Source: Choanephora cucurbitarum
Lineage: Eukaryota > Mucoromycota > Mucoromycetes > Mucorales > Choanephoraceae
DNA: 64,000 bases
Direction: 5' to 3'
Assembly: GCA_025331435.1 (NCBI GenBank)
Contig: JAIWNI010000123.1
Span: 1-64,000, forward strand
Part shown: one piece after another, positions 34,431 through 45,333 of the stretch
Layout: each line of letters starts with the position of its first letter
Position numbering within the stretch: the first letter of the stretch is position 1
Made by a program: the position numbers and the translations under genes
Notes under the pieces: model-generated
Seen by the model: only the letters and a program-made list of their open reading frames with translations
Told to the model about the DNA's origin: nothing
Database searches by the model: none

Positions 34431-34592
34431 TGTTTACGTCCTTTAGAAATGACGTGAAGCTGTTTCGTCATCATCTGTATCTTAAATTGCTTATCTAATA
34501 GTCTTTCAAATTTCTTATTAAATAAGCATTATTTTTATTCTTTTAAAAAAATAACTATAATAACTTCCAGCAACCATTTCTATCTGACTGTG

Positions 34593-36260
34593 ATGGCAAA
34601 GTCAAAAAAACACAACATCAAAAAGCATGAAGGTGATAAGAAATCCCTTCCAGAGGACACTCAATGGTGTCTCTCTAATTTGCGCGATTTGACAACAAGA
34701 AGGTTCTATGATGCATTTGGCCATGAGTACAATTCAGTACAAAAAATTTCAAGAAGATATAAGAATATTATCAACAATGAACTGAAAGGCGCCAAAAACA
34801 TTGTGAACATTAGAAACGAGCATAACAAATGGATGAAGTCGAAGAAGAATACTAACTATTGGCTAGAGAAAATAAGAGAAGAAACAGTCTCAAACACACA
34901 TATTGAAGGCGCCCAATACGTTCAGGATGTTGTCAGGTCTGAAATTGACCAAATAAGAACCATGGATAATAGTCAGAATCAAGAAAAAGACACCCAAACT
35001 GACAAGACTGATGAAGAAGCTACTGAGTATCATGAAGATGAGCAAAATAAAATTAATGAAACTGAAGAAGATGAAAGTGCCGAAGTAGAACCTTGGATTA
35101 TGGAGAATGGTATCAATGTTACAAGCTTGTTCACTGAATATTATCAACGTGTTGAGCAGTTTGTTAAGACTGAAGGTTTAATCCCAATTGAAACCCATGT
35201 TCAAGAGTTATCAGCCTTAAACCACATACTAGTTTTAAAACCATTGCAACATAGCAAAATGATAAGAGAAGTGTTCACTGACGAGAATATCAAATATATC
35301 ACAAATGAACAAGTAAAAACGTCAATGAACTCCTCGCTTGATTTTACCAGTGATGAATTAACACAGTTAAACCTCGTATTGAAACATTTGATAAATCAAA
35401 CCCAAAGTGTACATAATATCGCTACTAATCTTATGGTATTTTCCAATTCCTTGGATTACGAAAAACGTCGAGTCATCATAGGCATTGCAATGCTGTAAGT
35501 ACTATCAATAACTCTTATATGCTGATTAATGCTAATGTGGAATTTCTTTCTATAGAGTCTTAAAACTCCCTAAAGATCCAATCGTAGATATCACTACTAT
35601 TTCTGAATCAGAATTGTGGAGTATTTATTTCGACCCTTTTTTATCTGCCATTATATCCGATAATGAAAGAAACACACTCTTACGATGGTTAAATAAGCAA
35701 GCTGAGGACGATCTTTTAAGACCAGACGCATCCCTTACAACGATCAACCAGTTACAGTTTGGTTCCAATCTTGGATTTGGTGAAGTGAAGATTAGTCAGC
35801 CGACATGCGATAAAGCAGCACTTTGCAACGACTTTTTGCGATTAACCCATCTAACCAAAGAATGCCTTGATAATCATCTTTTAGATGCTTCATTTAGTTT
35901 CCAAATTCATGGTAAGTACACTTACTTGTGATAGGTGTACAGGTTTTTTTATATTGACGTATTACAGGCTTTTCTGTTTCATTTTATATGACTCAACTAC
36001 CATGTCATAAACTATACACGATGACTGAACTCGGCAAAGTATCGTTTCCAAAATCATTAAAAGACATATCCGCTTTCTGCTGCCCCCAAAATCTGCAATT
36101 TCTGATTCAGGTTACAAATGCTTTCTGGAGCCATTGCAAACCCAGTCTCTCCCCTTTGATCATAAAAGAAAGATCATCAAGATCAGTCAATATAAGTCTT
36201 TATGAGTTTGTGGATCCCCACAAAAGCCGTAAAAGAACTTGCCATGATTTCTTTGGATAA
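34593..36260 (+). CDS. element-borne protein with PD-(D/E)XK-like nuclease signature
   Basis: Three exons (34593-35494, 35556-35911, 35968-36260) give 516 residues. The N-terminus is lysine-rich (MAKSKKHNIKKHEGDKK) and could bind DNA or act as a nuclear signal. Residues about 120-165 are very acidic. The C-terminal half has ELWSIYFDPFLSAIISD, then RPDASLTTINQLQFG and, 18 residues after RPD, GFGEVK. RPD...ExK is the active-site pattern of PD-(D/E)XK nucleases. Later parts (FQIHGFSVSFYMTQLP, LYTMTELGKVSFPKSLKDI) match a common unnamed Mucorales protein family as I remember it. It is the only gene between the 839-bp inverted repeats. Nuclease activity and any role in mobility are inference. GTG before the ATG is ignored. 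Confidence 0.82.
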
Positions 36261-36528
36261 TTGACATTGGTTTTTTTTTTTTTAATTCCCTCTCATAGTT
36301 ACAGACACACATGTCCCCGTACATTTGCTTTTCATTTTCTATTTGCTTAATAAAGAAATGACTATTTATTATACGTATAATTCTAGGTAGACGAAAATGT
36401 GTTTCGGCAAGTTTAAAGCGTTTCGTTTTTATTTAGATATTGTATGAGTTAACCGCCTTTATACAATAATAAAGTGCATAAATTGATTTTCTAAGGAGAG
36501 AAATGAGTGTATCGAGTGTATACTTTGC

Positions 36529-37367
36529 AGAACGGGAAGAAACATAACCGAAAACATGTCAAATACAATAAACTTGGATTAGGCGCTTAATCTTGAAGAA
36601 TTTCGACGGCAACAAAAGCGAGTTTAGAATAATGCAACTGCTACCACCAAAACAAACTATGGCCTAATGAAAAAATAAACATCGAGCTTGGCTGGGATCC
36701 AAAGTGTGCTTATGTAGTTTATTGAAAAGTGAACTCAAATGATTTTTTTTTAAGGCGAAGCCATGACCTCCAACCGTATTATACGGATTCGCTAATCATT
36801 CAAAACGTCAAATTATTAAATGTTTTAATAAAGTAGAGTTCTGAGTAGACCATCTTTTTAGATATAAAAGTGTTATACTTTGAATTATATAATATACAAT
36901 CGAAGACATTAATTTGTTTATTTACAATTTTGAGTGGACATGCTACAATCAGAAGAAGAGGAGGGAAATGACCAAACAGTTTACCGTCTCCGTCACCGTT
37001 TCTTTCGCTCAAAATGATTAGCATCAAGTGAGCAAGAACATGCTAGAAAATTTGTGTCTGTTCATATCAAAATATGTATTAATGAATCCTCAGCACATCT
37101 TTCCTTTTTCAAAATCTGCTTTAAAATGTGAGCATTTTGCATTTAATTACAAGCAACTTTTAGTGAAATCAGAAAATACATATCATTTTCAGGTCAATTT
37201 TACTTAACTTATTGTGACATTTCTTTTATTTCAAAAGGACAAAGTTTTTAGACATAAAGGGACATTCATTTTCAGCTTAGTGCCATTAATTTTTTGGAAA
37301 GTGACATTTATTTTTTGATTACGGACATTTAATTTTCTCAAAGTGACAAAATTTACCGTTCTCACTG
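36529..37367 (-). repeat. right 839-bp terminal inverted repeat
   Basis: Inverse of 32631-33469 with no visible mismatch in the compared stretches. It carries the mirrored iteron array at about 37214-37350. Confidence 0.95.
37214..37350. promoter_or_regulatory. subterminal iteron array, right arm
   Basis: Mirror image of the left array (GTGAC-type words at 21-23-bp spacing), next to the right terminus CCGTTCTCACTG. Confidence 0.7.
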
Positions 37368-37369
37368 TA

Positions 37370-38160
37370 CATATACTGTCAAAAGATAAAAGTATTCTGA
37401 TTTCATTTTGTACAACATAATATGTCACAAGCCTAGCCCAAAAGGAGCATTAGCTAAATTAAGGGCAGATTTGTGACAAAAATAAACCTTCTGACACAGA
37501 AAATGCTAACGGACATCAATTTGATGCATCCAATGTGCTCTTGCTGTTAAAATTCTAAAACTATAGATTAGCCGAAGCTTCAAGGTCAGGTCATGTATTT
37601 TAGAAAGAAGAGAAAATTTGGACTTGTGTGGTCCCTATTTGTCTATCTTCTTTCGTTTAAGTACACAGTTATTCTCAGATGAGACACTGACTTTATACTT
37701 CTTGAGGCTCTCTTTTCGGTCTCTCTAAGTTATCTGTCTTAACAAGACATTGTTTAATGGAAACAATTATTTGATTTGATTATGCTCATTCTTTACATTC
37801 ATTTTTATTCTTTCCTAAGAGAGATAAATAGATGAAAATCATTGAATGCTTAGATTCTTATACAAATGTGTGCTTCCCTTTAATTAAGGTTTTCTCAGAA
37901 AGGTATAAGAAGAAACATACCATATGCCAACCCACTCATTGGATCCTCCATCATTAATATACTGCAGCGATAGCAATAAACACTTATCCTTAATCATTAG
38001 CTTCCTTTAAAGGCTACATAAAGAAAAGACTTTGTTATGGTATCAGCCCGAATGACAAATGAGAAAGATAATAAATAAGAATATGGCTTTAATGAGATGT
38101 TGGAAATTGATATAAAATACAATGACAGTGGTCATAATCATTAAGAATTTCGAAATTAAT
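37370..38160. other. intergenic, 3' side of the purine permease
   Basis: No gene supported. AT-rich sequence without a recognised repeat. The 66-codon frame at 38043-38243 overlaps the permease C-terminus on the same strand in another frame and is rejected. Confidence 0.45.
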
Positions 38161-40214
38161 TTACATGCTGGATTCTTCGTCTGTTCGAGAGGCATTTCTC
38201 TTTTCACTATCTTCACCCATAATAAATACTCGCTGAGCACCACTCAGCTTCTGTTGACTTGAATCGTTTTGTTCTGGAGTAGATTCATAGGGCAAGGCCA
38301 AATTGAGTACAATAGCTAGGACACCACCAATGATATAACCTGTACTAATTACTGTATCGATAGCATCCATTAAGCCCTGAAGTGCCTCGCTTTCAAAGGT
38401 AGGCAACACATATCTAAACCAATCAGGAACCAAAGTGATTCCTAGTGCAATAGCAAGGGAAGCAGTAACAATCACACGATCACGGCGTGTCCAAGGAAGA
38501 TAGCCTAAAATTCGGATACCAGACGTGGCTATAGAAGCAAACAGGAACACAGTCATACCACCAATCAAAGGGGAGGGGATGGCTAAGAAGGCAGCTGAAA
38601 TTTTACCAAAGACACCACAAAGAATCAACAAAGCAGCGCAAACAGCACCCGCCCGACGATTAGCACATCGCGTCACAGCAATGACACCGTTGTTCTGACT
38701 ATATGTAACTACACCCATACTTGTACATAGGCCTGAAAAGATACCTGAGATACCATCAGCTAGAAGACTTCCTTGACGCCGCTCTTCAAATTCTCTACCC
38801 TCAATAGGTAAACCTGATACATCACAGGCAGCAGTCAAGTCTCCTAGACATTCGATAATCATGTCCAGTTGGACAAACAAGTAGGGTATAACACCTGGTC
38901 CATACACAGACAGATTGAAATGCTTGACCCATAGAAATGTGATAGCTGGGGCTGAAGTTATGCCTGAACGATCAAACATACCTACGCAGGCAGCAATGAT
39001 ACAGCCAATCAAGAGGCCAATCACAACCGAAATATTCTTTAAAAAGACAGAACCGACAAATTCAATCAGGATGATAGTGAAGAAGACAGAGGCACCCAGG
39101 GCAAAGTTAACAGGGCTTCCCCAAGCTTGGGCATTAGGTGCATTTATATTGGGACATAAAACGTATTGGCCTGTGGTAGGACGGCTCATGCAGGGCCCAG
39201 AGCCACCTGCCCAGTTCTTCATAGAGGAGGATAGTAGGGAGACACCAATGATGACCAGGACAATGCCCATGACAATCTTGGGAAAGAATTTGCGAACAGC
39301 GCGGGGTGGTAAGAAGCTAACGACAAATGTCAATAATGAACAAATCATCTACAAGAAAGTGATAGATAAGCATCTTCAAGTTAGACAGTATTGTTTTTCT
39401 CTATTTGTACCTGTGTACCCAAGATAGCACCGAAAGCATCCGGACAAGGTAAATAATCAATTGTTCCATCGTCAAGAAGCTGGGTAGGACAGGTTCCACT
39501 TTTGTACATATTGGTGATAATCGCCTGAGCAGCTGAAATGTTAGCAAATGCGACACCTGCAATTTGAAGGATTCCAGCACCAACATAATATTTTGTTCTT
39601 GGTATACGAAAACGAATGATTTGTACAAAACTATTCTTCGTTGGTTAGTTGGTTGTACACTTGTTATTTTTTCGTATGCATATACCTCATTATACCAGAG
39701 ACAATTAAAGAGGCTGATATCATGTATTGTTGGGTAGATGCATCAAGATTAAGATTAGAGCTACCAGCACCTGAAAGAAGTAATGCAGGGGTAATAATGC
39801 CACCAATAACAGCCAAAAAGTCTAAATGATATATCATAAATATCTGTTGTCGTTCAGAAAAAAAAAGAGAGTAATGCGACATACGTTGAACACCCATCAG
39901 AAGGGTCACAAGAAGTGGAATATCATCATTAGGACCATAGAAAGGCGAGCTGTTGCTTTTCTTTTTCATGAAAGGAAGAACAGGCATACTAATTTCAAAT
40001 GACAAAATGCATGTTTAGAGGCGCTTTTATTTTCTTTTTGCATCTTTTACCATAGCGCTTTATAATCATAACTTCCAATCCAGCCATCTTTTGTGGTTAC
40101 TTTATGCTTGAATATTTGCCACTTTGTTGATGGGGGAGAAATAGCAGGATATAGATCTCGAGCTTCATGTACTGACTCTACGTGTATCTCTTCAGCCGAA
40201 TACTTTTTATCCAT
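38161..40214 (-). CDS. NAT/NCS2 purine permease (xanthine-uric acid type, UapA/UapC-like)
   Basis: Five exons (40214-40051, 39988-39885, 39821-39686, 39630-39411, 39348-38161) give 603 residues. The signature of nucleobase-ascorbate transporters, QNNGVIAVTR, is intact. Other landmarks are GWIGSYDYKAL near the N-terminus, GVQHFLAVIGGIITPALLLSG in helix 1, SGIMSFVQIIRFRIP, the cytosolic GREFEERRQGSLLADG before the NAT motif, and 12-14 membrane helices. Aspergillus UapA and UapC import xanthine and uric acid with protons; the close match suggests the same substrates at the plasma membrane. The second intron continues past a first CAG to TTTAG at 39822, the only acceptor that restores GVQHFLAV. 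Probably nitrogen-regulated, but no site was identified. Confidence 0.95.
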
Positions 40215-41871
40215 GTTTGAAGCTATATTATTGTAAAGAAAAAGACGAAAGGCAAAGACATAAACTGTGCAGCTTTTTTGTTTATATATCAGTCGCTTAA
40301 AACTAACTTTAGATAACGATAGTGTTATGTTAATGATTTTATCTATTAACTAGGAAGCGAATTATCAAGATAGATCGGGGATTTTCAGAATAAACCCGTT
40401 TGATGGCTGAAATTCTCATGACACAACTAATCTTATCAGCCATGATTATCGTCAGTAGATAGTGTGAGTACTGGTTCATTTAAATAGGCGCATCATCCTT
40501 TCTGCCTAAAAAGCAATCATTGTTATTCATGAATATAAAAGAAAAAGAAAGATTAGATAAAGAGTTTTCATACTCTGATATAACGAGTGGCACCGAATTT
40601 ACCTGCCTTCCTCTTCTTTCTTTTTTGGAATGCATCAATGCAGTAAGATGCAAAGAAAGAGCATAGATGGATAAAGATATATGGGGTATATCTGATCTCT
40701 TTTTTTTTTCTCTCAGAAATCATGCCGATAAAAAAAAACAAAGTTCTGAAGTTTTCATCGTATCTTTCAATTCTGAGCTAAACAAAAATGATTGGCTTAA
40801 ATGAAGTTTCACCTTTTATTGCAGATTCAAAGTACTTGCTTCTGAACCTGGAAAAGTATCTTCTCAAGACATGCAAGTAGCTTGTGTATTTCAAAAATTC
40901 AGGGCTCAGTTAAAGGAGGGTTTTTTTTCTTTCCTTCTTATCAAAAGAGTACTCGACAGTGAAAAGTGTACCTTGGATCTGATTGGCGAACTCTGTCTAA
41001 GATAGGTTCTGGACTGAAATCCTCTATTGTCTATGTATAATATTCCTTCATCTTCTCGCTCGTTTATTTTAATACTAACAACCATAAACATTTATAGCGG
41101 AATTAAGCGGAGACTTCCTTCAGTTATGAATTCGAGAACCTGATTGAGTTATCTTTATTGCGCTCAAGATAATAGCTCAACAATTCAATGATATAATTAT
41201 CTGCCATAAGTTGATGAAACACTATTTGAAACGGACAATCTCTTAAACTTGGACCAAGAAAACGGCAGAAGTTTTCTGTTATAGACTGCAAACGATCCCA
41301 ATCAAGTCACATTTACCCCTCAGATTGACAAAGGTTGATTATAACAAAGATACACTCTTCTTACCAGCAAATAGCCATTGCTTCCTACTGATACAAATAT
41401 CTTCTGAGCTGCTTCTTGCATTAACTTGGCTTATTTAAGAGCTTTTGTTGATTTCAGTTCTTGTAATTTTTTTTAGGACAAACAAAAAATCAAACGAAAT
41501 ATACTTGATTGAATATAGACCAGAATCCATCAAGATAATAAATAACTCGTAGGGCAATAGCTTACTATCTTGTTAGCCTATCATAAGTAGTGTTTAGGCT
41601 TTGAATCATATGGTTGTTCAAGCAAAAATATCAGATCTCACTCACTTTAACCTAAAATTTCAATCGACTCATTTTCTGGATTAACGAACATATAATGAAT
41701 TTATTTTCATAAAGCTAAAGCAAAACAAAGAAAAACAAGCAGCACAAAGAAGAAAAAGAGACAATACACGGACCAAGTCAGATTAGTAATATGGGGATTT
41801 TGAAAATAAAATGAACACACGCACACACATAGATATAAAAATATATACAATTCTTTTTTTAAAAAAAGTTT
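40215..41871. other. gene-free interval, 1.66 kb
   Basis: Promoter side of the purine permease, followed by AT-rich sequence without supported genes. GATA-like words are present but too frequent in AT-rich DNA to count as evidence. Confidence 0.45.
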
Positions 41872-42638
41872 CTATGCAATGATCAAAGGCCTTGATTCAT
41901 CAGAGTCATTTCCACTTGTTATAAGAGATGTATGCCTATGAGCACCAATTAAGATACAAAAGGATGCAAATAGTAAGACGAAACAAAAGACAAGTAATGA
42001 AACATAATTGATCCATAAAATAGCACAGGAGATGTAAGCATTATCTTGTACTTCTTTCGGTATCACCAAAATATCTCTTTTGAGTTTTAACAGAATATGT
42101 GTTCCTATAAAATACAATTAGCCCTATAGTTTGTATGAACGTCATTCCTTTTGTTTTTTTCTCTCTAATTACCAAGTAAAGAAAACACAATCTGCAATAA
42201 GATAGTAAAGCCAATGATACGGATAAACCATGATGTACGTTGATCATAGCGCGATATTGGTCGATGCGTAGAAGACTCTAGTGTATGACTACTCTGATAC
42301 TGTTTCATGCTCAATTGCTGAGTTGCTGATTCGCTATTCTCTAGATCTGCTGAACGAAAACAGGCTAGGACGGTGGCGCCTATTTCAAACATGCTCGAGC
42401 AACACGATCCACACAAAAAGACAAGGTACATGATTGCCTCGGTCGATAGTTCTTCCCAGTGTTTGTCTGTCTTCTTTTGTTCAAAAACAAGTAACTTACA
42501 TATCGTAGTGATGGTTGTATAGATGTTGTATAAGTTCAAAGGCAAAAGGGATACAATCGATAGTACAAGACCGGCCATACCAATAAAACTAACGATCAAG
42601 CCTATTGTACTTGTTCTACTGCGTTTACTGTCTGACAT
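41872..42638 (-). CDS. four-helix membrane protein of unknown function
   Basis: Two exons (42638-42173 and 42104-41872) encode 232 residues. Four hydrophobic helices are visible: GLIVSFIGMAGLVLSIVSLL, EAIMYLVFLCGSCCSSMFEI, WFIRIIGFTILLQIVFSLLG and CAILWINYVSLLVFCFVLLF followed by ASFCILIG. A polar, serine- and glutamine-rich loop lies between helices 2 and 3, and the tail is acidic (NDSDESRPLIIA). Helix number recalls SUR7- or tetraspanin-like proteins but no defining cysteine motif is present, so I give no name. Start at MSDSKRSRTS; the upstream codons have no ATG. Confidence 0.78.
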
Positions 42639-43479
42639 AAGGTGCAAAAGAAATACAAAAAAAAAGAAGAAGTAAAGAAAGGTATATGATTATGTATTGT
42701 ATGTGTATATTTATGTGATTTTATATGTATCTTGTGTATGTATATTATGCGTATGTGTGTGCGTGTGTACGTACAAATAAATAACTTATACGCTATGATG
42801 AGTGTGTATACAAGTGTACATGTATATGGGATTCTGTCTTTCTTTCTCTTCCTTTTTTTTGGGCACTGAAATTGGCTTTCTACAAAAAGGAAAAGAGGAA
42901 GGGAAAAAAGAGACAGAGAGAAATAGGAACAAAGAAAAAAAAAAGGGGAGGGGGAGTTTTTTTTTACTAGTTGATCCTGTCTTGTTACAAAATAAGAAGG
43001 GCGAATTCTATGGTTACTCAGTTAGCTGGTTCCAAGGAATTCTACTGGACTTCTCTGTACGACCTCAGAAGAGGGCCTTTCCGAGACAGAAAAGTGCTGC
43101 TAATGCTATTGATGGTAAAAAAAGGAAGTCTTCAGGAAATACAAAAGATTCTATTTAGTTAAACAAGCCCTTTTCTTTTCATTGTCTTCATCTATTTTTA
43201 GAGTTGGTGTATTTAAACTAGCATAATCAAACATGCTATAGCAACAATACCGTTTACCTTCGTAGCTGTTGGTTGAGCCTAGTAGCTTAAAGCTAACAAT
43301 AAAGCTACGCTAGTAAGGTTTTAAGAATGATTAAACAAGACGAAAATTAGCAAGAAACTACTCCTATTGAATGCTGAGAAGGTAAAGTAATTGCGGGTCG
43401 CAAAATATATATAATAAGCAGAATTAGTGCCCTGGAAATCAAACTTTATAACGTCTACACTTTTTACAAAAAAAAATCA
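42639..43479. other. intergenic with simple-sequence tracts
   Basis: Holds TG-, AT- and GA-rich low-complexity tracts (about 42660-42960), probably the promoter of the four-helix gene. A short plus-strand open frame (42971-43162) is not supported by anything else. Confidence 0.45.
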
Positions 43480-44497
43480 AGGGTTCTTGAATCAATCTGT
43501 CAAGATGCACCAGAAATGTCAATAGTTAAGGCAGACAGGGAGTCTCGTGGTTTATGGGAATTAAGGATACAGGTTTTCTTGCTACACGCAGAGGCACTAT
43601 TGATCATATTGAGACTCTCTCAACGACTCTCAATGGACGGCTTATTCTTTCAAAGCAGAAAACACAGACTTAAAACGTATTATGTTTGTTGGTTATACAT
43701 ACTGATGTATAAATGCTGTGCTTCTTCATTCTTCATAAGCCACCTGGACGAACATGTCCTCAAGTGGGCGAGCCGAAACCATAGCCTCTATCATACACAA
43801 ATATGATATATAGTGCTTGCTGTACTTGCTGACCATACTTCCCCTCAGCTGAGCGTGTTCGCTTATGAGCTTTCTCTTGTCGTATTTCATGCCGCCTTTT
43901 ACTTCTGCCGCAAGCAGAACTGTACTAGAATTTTCTCAATTTATGCTTATGCTATTGATACGCATTGTATGCAGCTGTAGCATCCTTAGAGAGGGTCATG
44001 ACTGTTTTTAGAAGATGTTGAGGGAGAACTTCCTCCACTGCTTGTACTTGTTGACCTTCTGGAGTAGCTTTTGCATGTTGCAGCCTGTGTTGTAAAACAT
44101 AACTGCTACTTTGAAAACGGAAATCTCTAGGGTTGATTTTAAATGTATTGGGGATACTTAGTAGTTCTTTATCAATGGTTGATAAGCCAGATGCCGTTGC
44201 TATAAACAATTCAGTAAGTATGTCCAAGAAACAGTAGCAGTAACAACAACTTGCGTTTTGTAGAAATGAGTGTTGTGTATATGTCATATAAGAAGAAGTG
44301 ATGCTTTAGTTTTCTTTACTAAATTTGCTGCTTTAGATATAGAGATGATTCCATTATCAGTTCCAAAAAATCTAACTTCATCTTGCTTTTCTAAAAGGCC
44401 TTCATCAGTTGTTACATTTTCAACATTCTCGAAACACTTGTATTTTTCAGTTATGATTCTTGTTGCAAATGTCTTTGCAGATTGTTGTCTGTTAGGA
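43480..44497 (-). pseudogene. decayed Fanzor/TnpB-like gene A
   Basis: Read on the minus strand from 44497 down, broken frames give: YKCFENVENVTTDEGLLEKQ, EVRFFGTDNGIISISKA, then IPNTFKINPRDFRFQSSSYV with LQHRLQHAKATPEGQQVQ, then VYDRGYGFGSP, GGL.RMKKHSIYTSVCITNKHNT and CVFCFERISRPLRV. This is the order of a large Mucorales family of Fanzor/TnpB-like proteins: a RuvC-type acidic motif (normally GDRGTGVGS) followed by a zinc finger (TSxxCxxCF). Several stops and frame changes break it, so it is dead. The family identification relies on my memory of those proteins. Confidence 0.6.
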
Positions 44498-45333
44498 ATC
44501 TAAGCAAGTAGGCGCCATGCCTCGGCTTCTTAAGTTTGTTTCTTTAAGTATAATTGTATTCATCAGACTGGTTTTGATCTCTTTTTATCTAGGCTATTTA
44601 TTCATAAAGATTTTGGTTTGGCTTAAGAGTTTTGTTTGCTCTCTCTCTCGAAGAGTTTTGTTCATCATTATTTATCTTATAGTACTCATAGTTTCATCAG
44701 TTCTTTGATCTTGTTTTTGAGGATAAAACCTCTTCTTGGTTTACATGCTTGTTTTAGCTGATCGGATACTCGAATTGTTTCTTGTTGGAGTCTATTGGCT
44801 TCAATCCGAAAAAAATTTGTGGTAGGAGTCAGAGGTGAAGCTAGTATAGTACCTCGTCAGCCACAAGTAGAAGTTCGAGTCTCAAGACAGAGACTATATG
44901 CTATCATTCTTATTTCTATTGACTAAATGAATTTTAAGAGGACAGAACACCTGAGGTAGAATTTATTTTTTCATATCGGAGTCGAAAAAAAGGGGGGGGG
45001 GGTAAAATAAGATACCTGCGCGACGGGGAGGGAACATGAGGTTATGATACTGCTACTGCAATTGATCCCTTTGCCTACAAGTTTTTTTTTTAAGTTTTTA
45101 CCTCATCATTAGCATTCAAGCTTGACCTAGGTTTACTTCTCAATTGATTGAACATACCTATATCTACTACTAAACTTCCACTTACACACCTACAGAAGGC
45201 CTCTAGTTTTTTTTCAATTGATGGAATGCTTGTCCAGAAAAGAAAAGTGCTAGTAAAAGGCTTTTATCTTCTGTATCCTTTTTTATTTTTACTGTCAATG
45301 TCTATCAAAAGGTGTTCTTTTTCTTCTCTTTAG
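44498..45333. other. interval between Fanzor-like relic A and the methyltransferase
   Basis: No gene supported. A T-rich frame at 44517-44708 would encode a pure hydrophobic peptide and is probably chance. An 11-G run is at 44992-45002. A weak tRNA-like patch (44828-44890) was judged not convincing. Confidence 0.4.

Larger units (their letters stand above)
32631..37367. mobile_element. 4,737-bp element with 839-bp terminal inverted repeats and one PD-(D/E)XK-like gene
   Basis: Outer ends are CAGTGAGAACGG... and the exact inverse ...CCGTTCTCACTG, flanked by TA on both sides (32629-32630 and 37368-37369). The arms 32631-33469 and 36529-37367 are both 839 bp. Every paired coordinate sums to 69,998, so there is no length change, and all stretches I compared are identical. 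Between the arms are a 248-bp tandem duplication, a tiny poly(A) insertion and one spliced gene (34593-36260). A TA duplication and a CAGTG start point to the Tc1/mariner insertion pathway, but no DDE transposase gene is present. Either it is a non-autonomous passenger-carrying element, or the encoded nuclease-like protein is part of a new mobility system. Confidence 0.88.

Noticed and set aside
43516..43806. Plus-strand frame that looked like a LINE reverse-transcriptase fragment (RRGTIDHIETL)
   Set aside because: The minus strand of the same interval reads a coherent Fanzor-like series (DRGYGFGSP, SIYTSVCITNKHNT, CVFCF), so the plus-strand resemblance is a shadow.
44517..44708. 63-codon hydrophobic frame
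   Set aside because: T-rich DNA read in the Phe/Leu/Ile-rich frame; no other support.
44828..44890. tRNA-like patch (CTAGTATAGTA, GCCAC, GTTCGAGTC)
   Set aside because: Stems do not pair well enough and the loop lengths are wrong; at best a degraded tRNA or tRNA-derived repeat.
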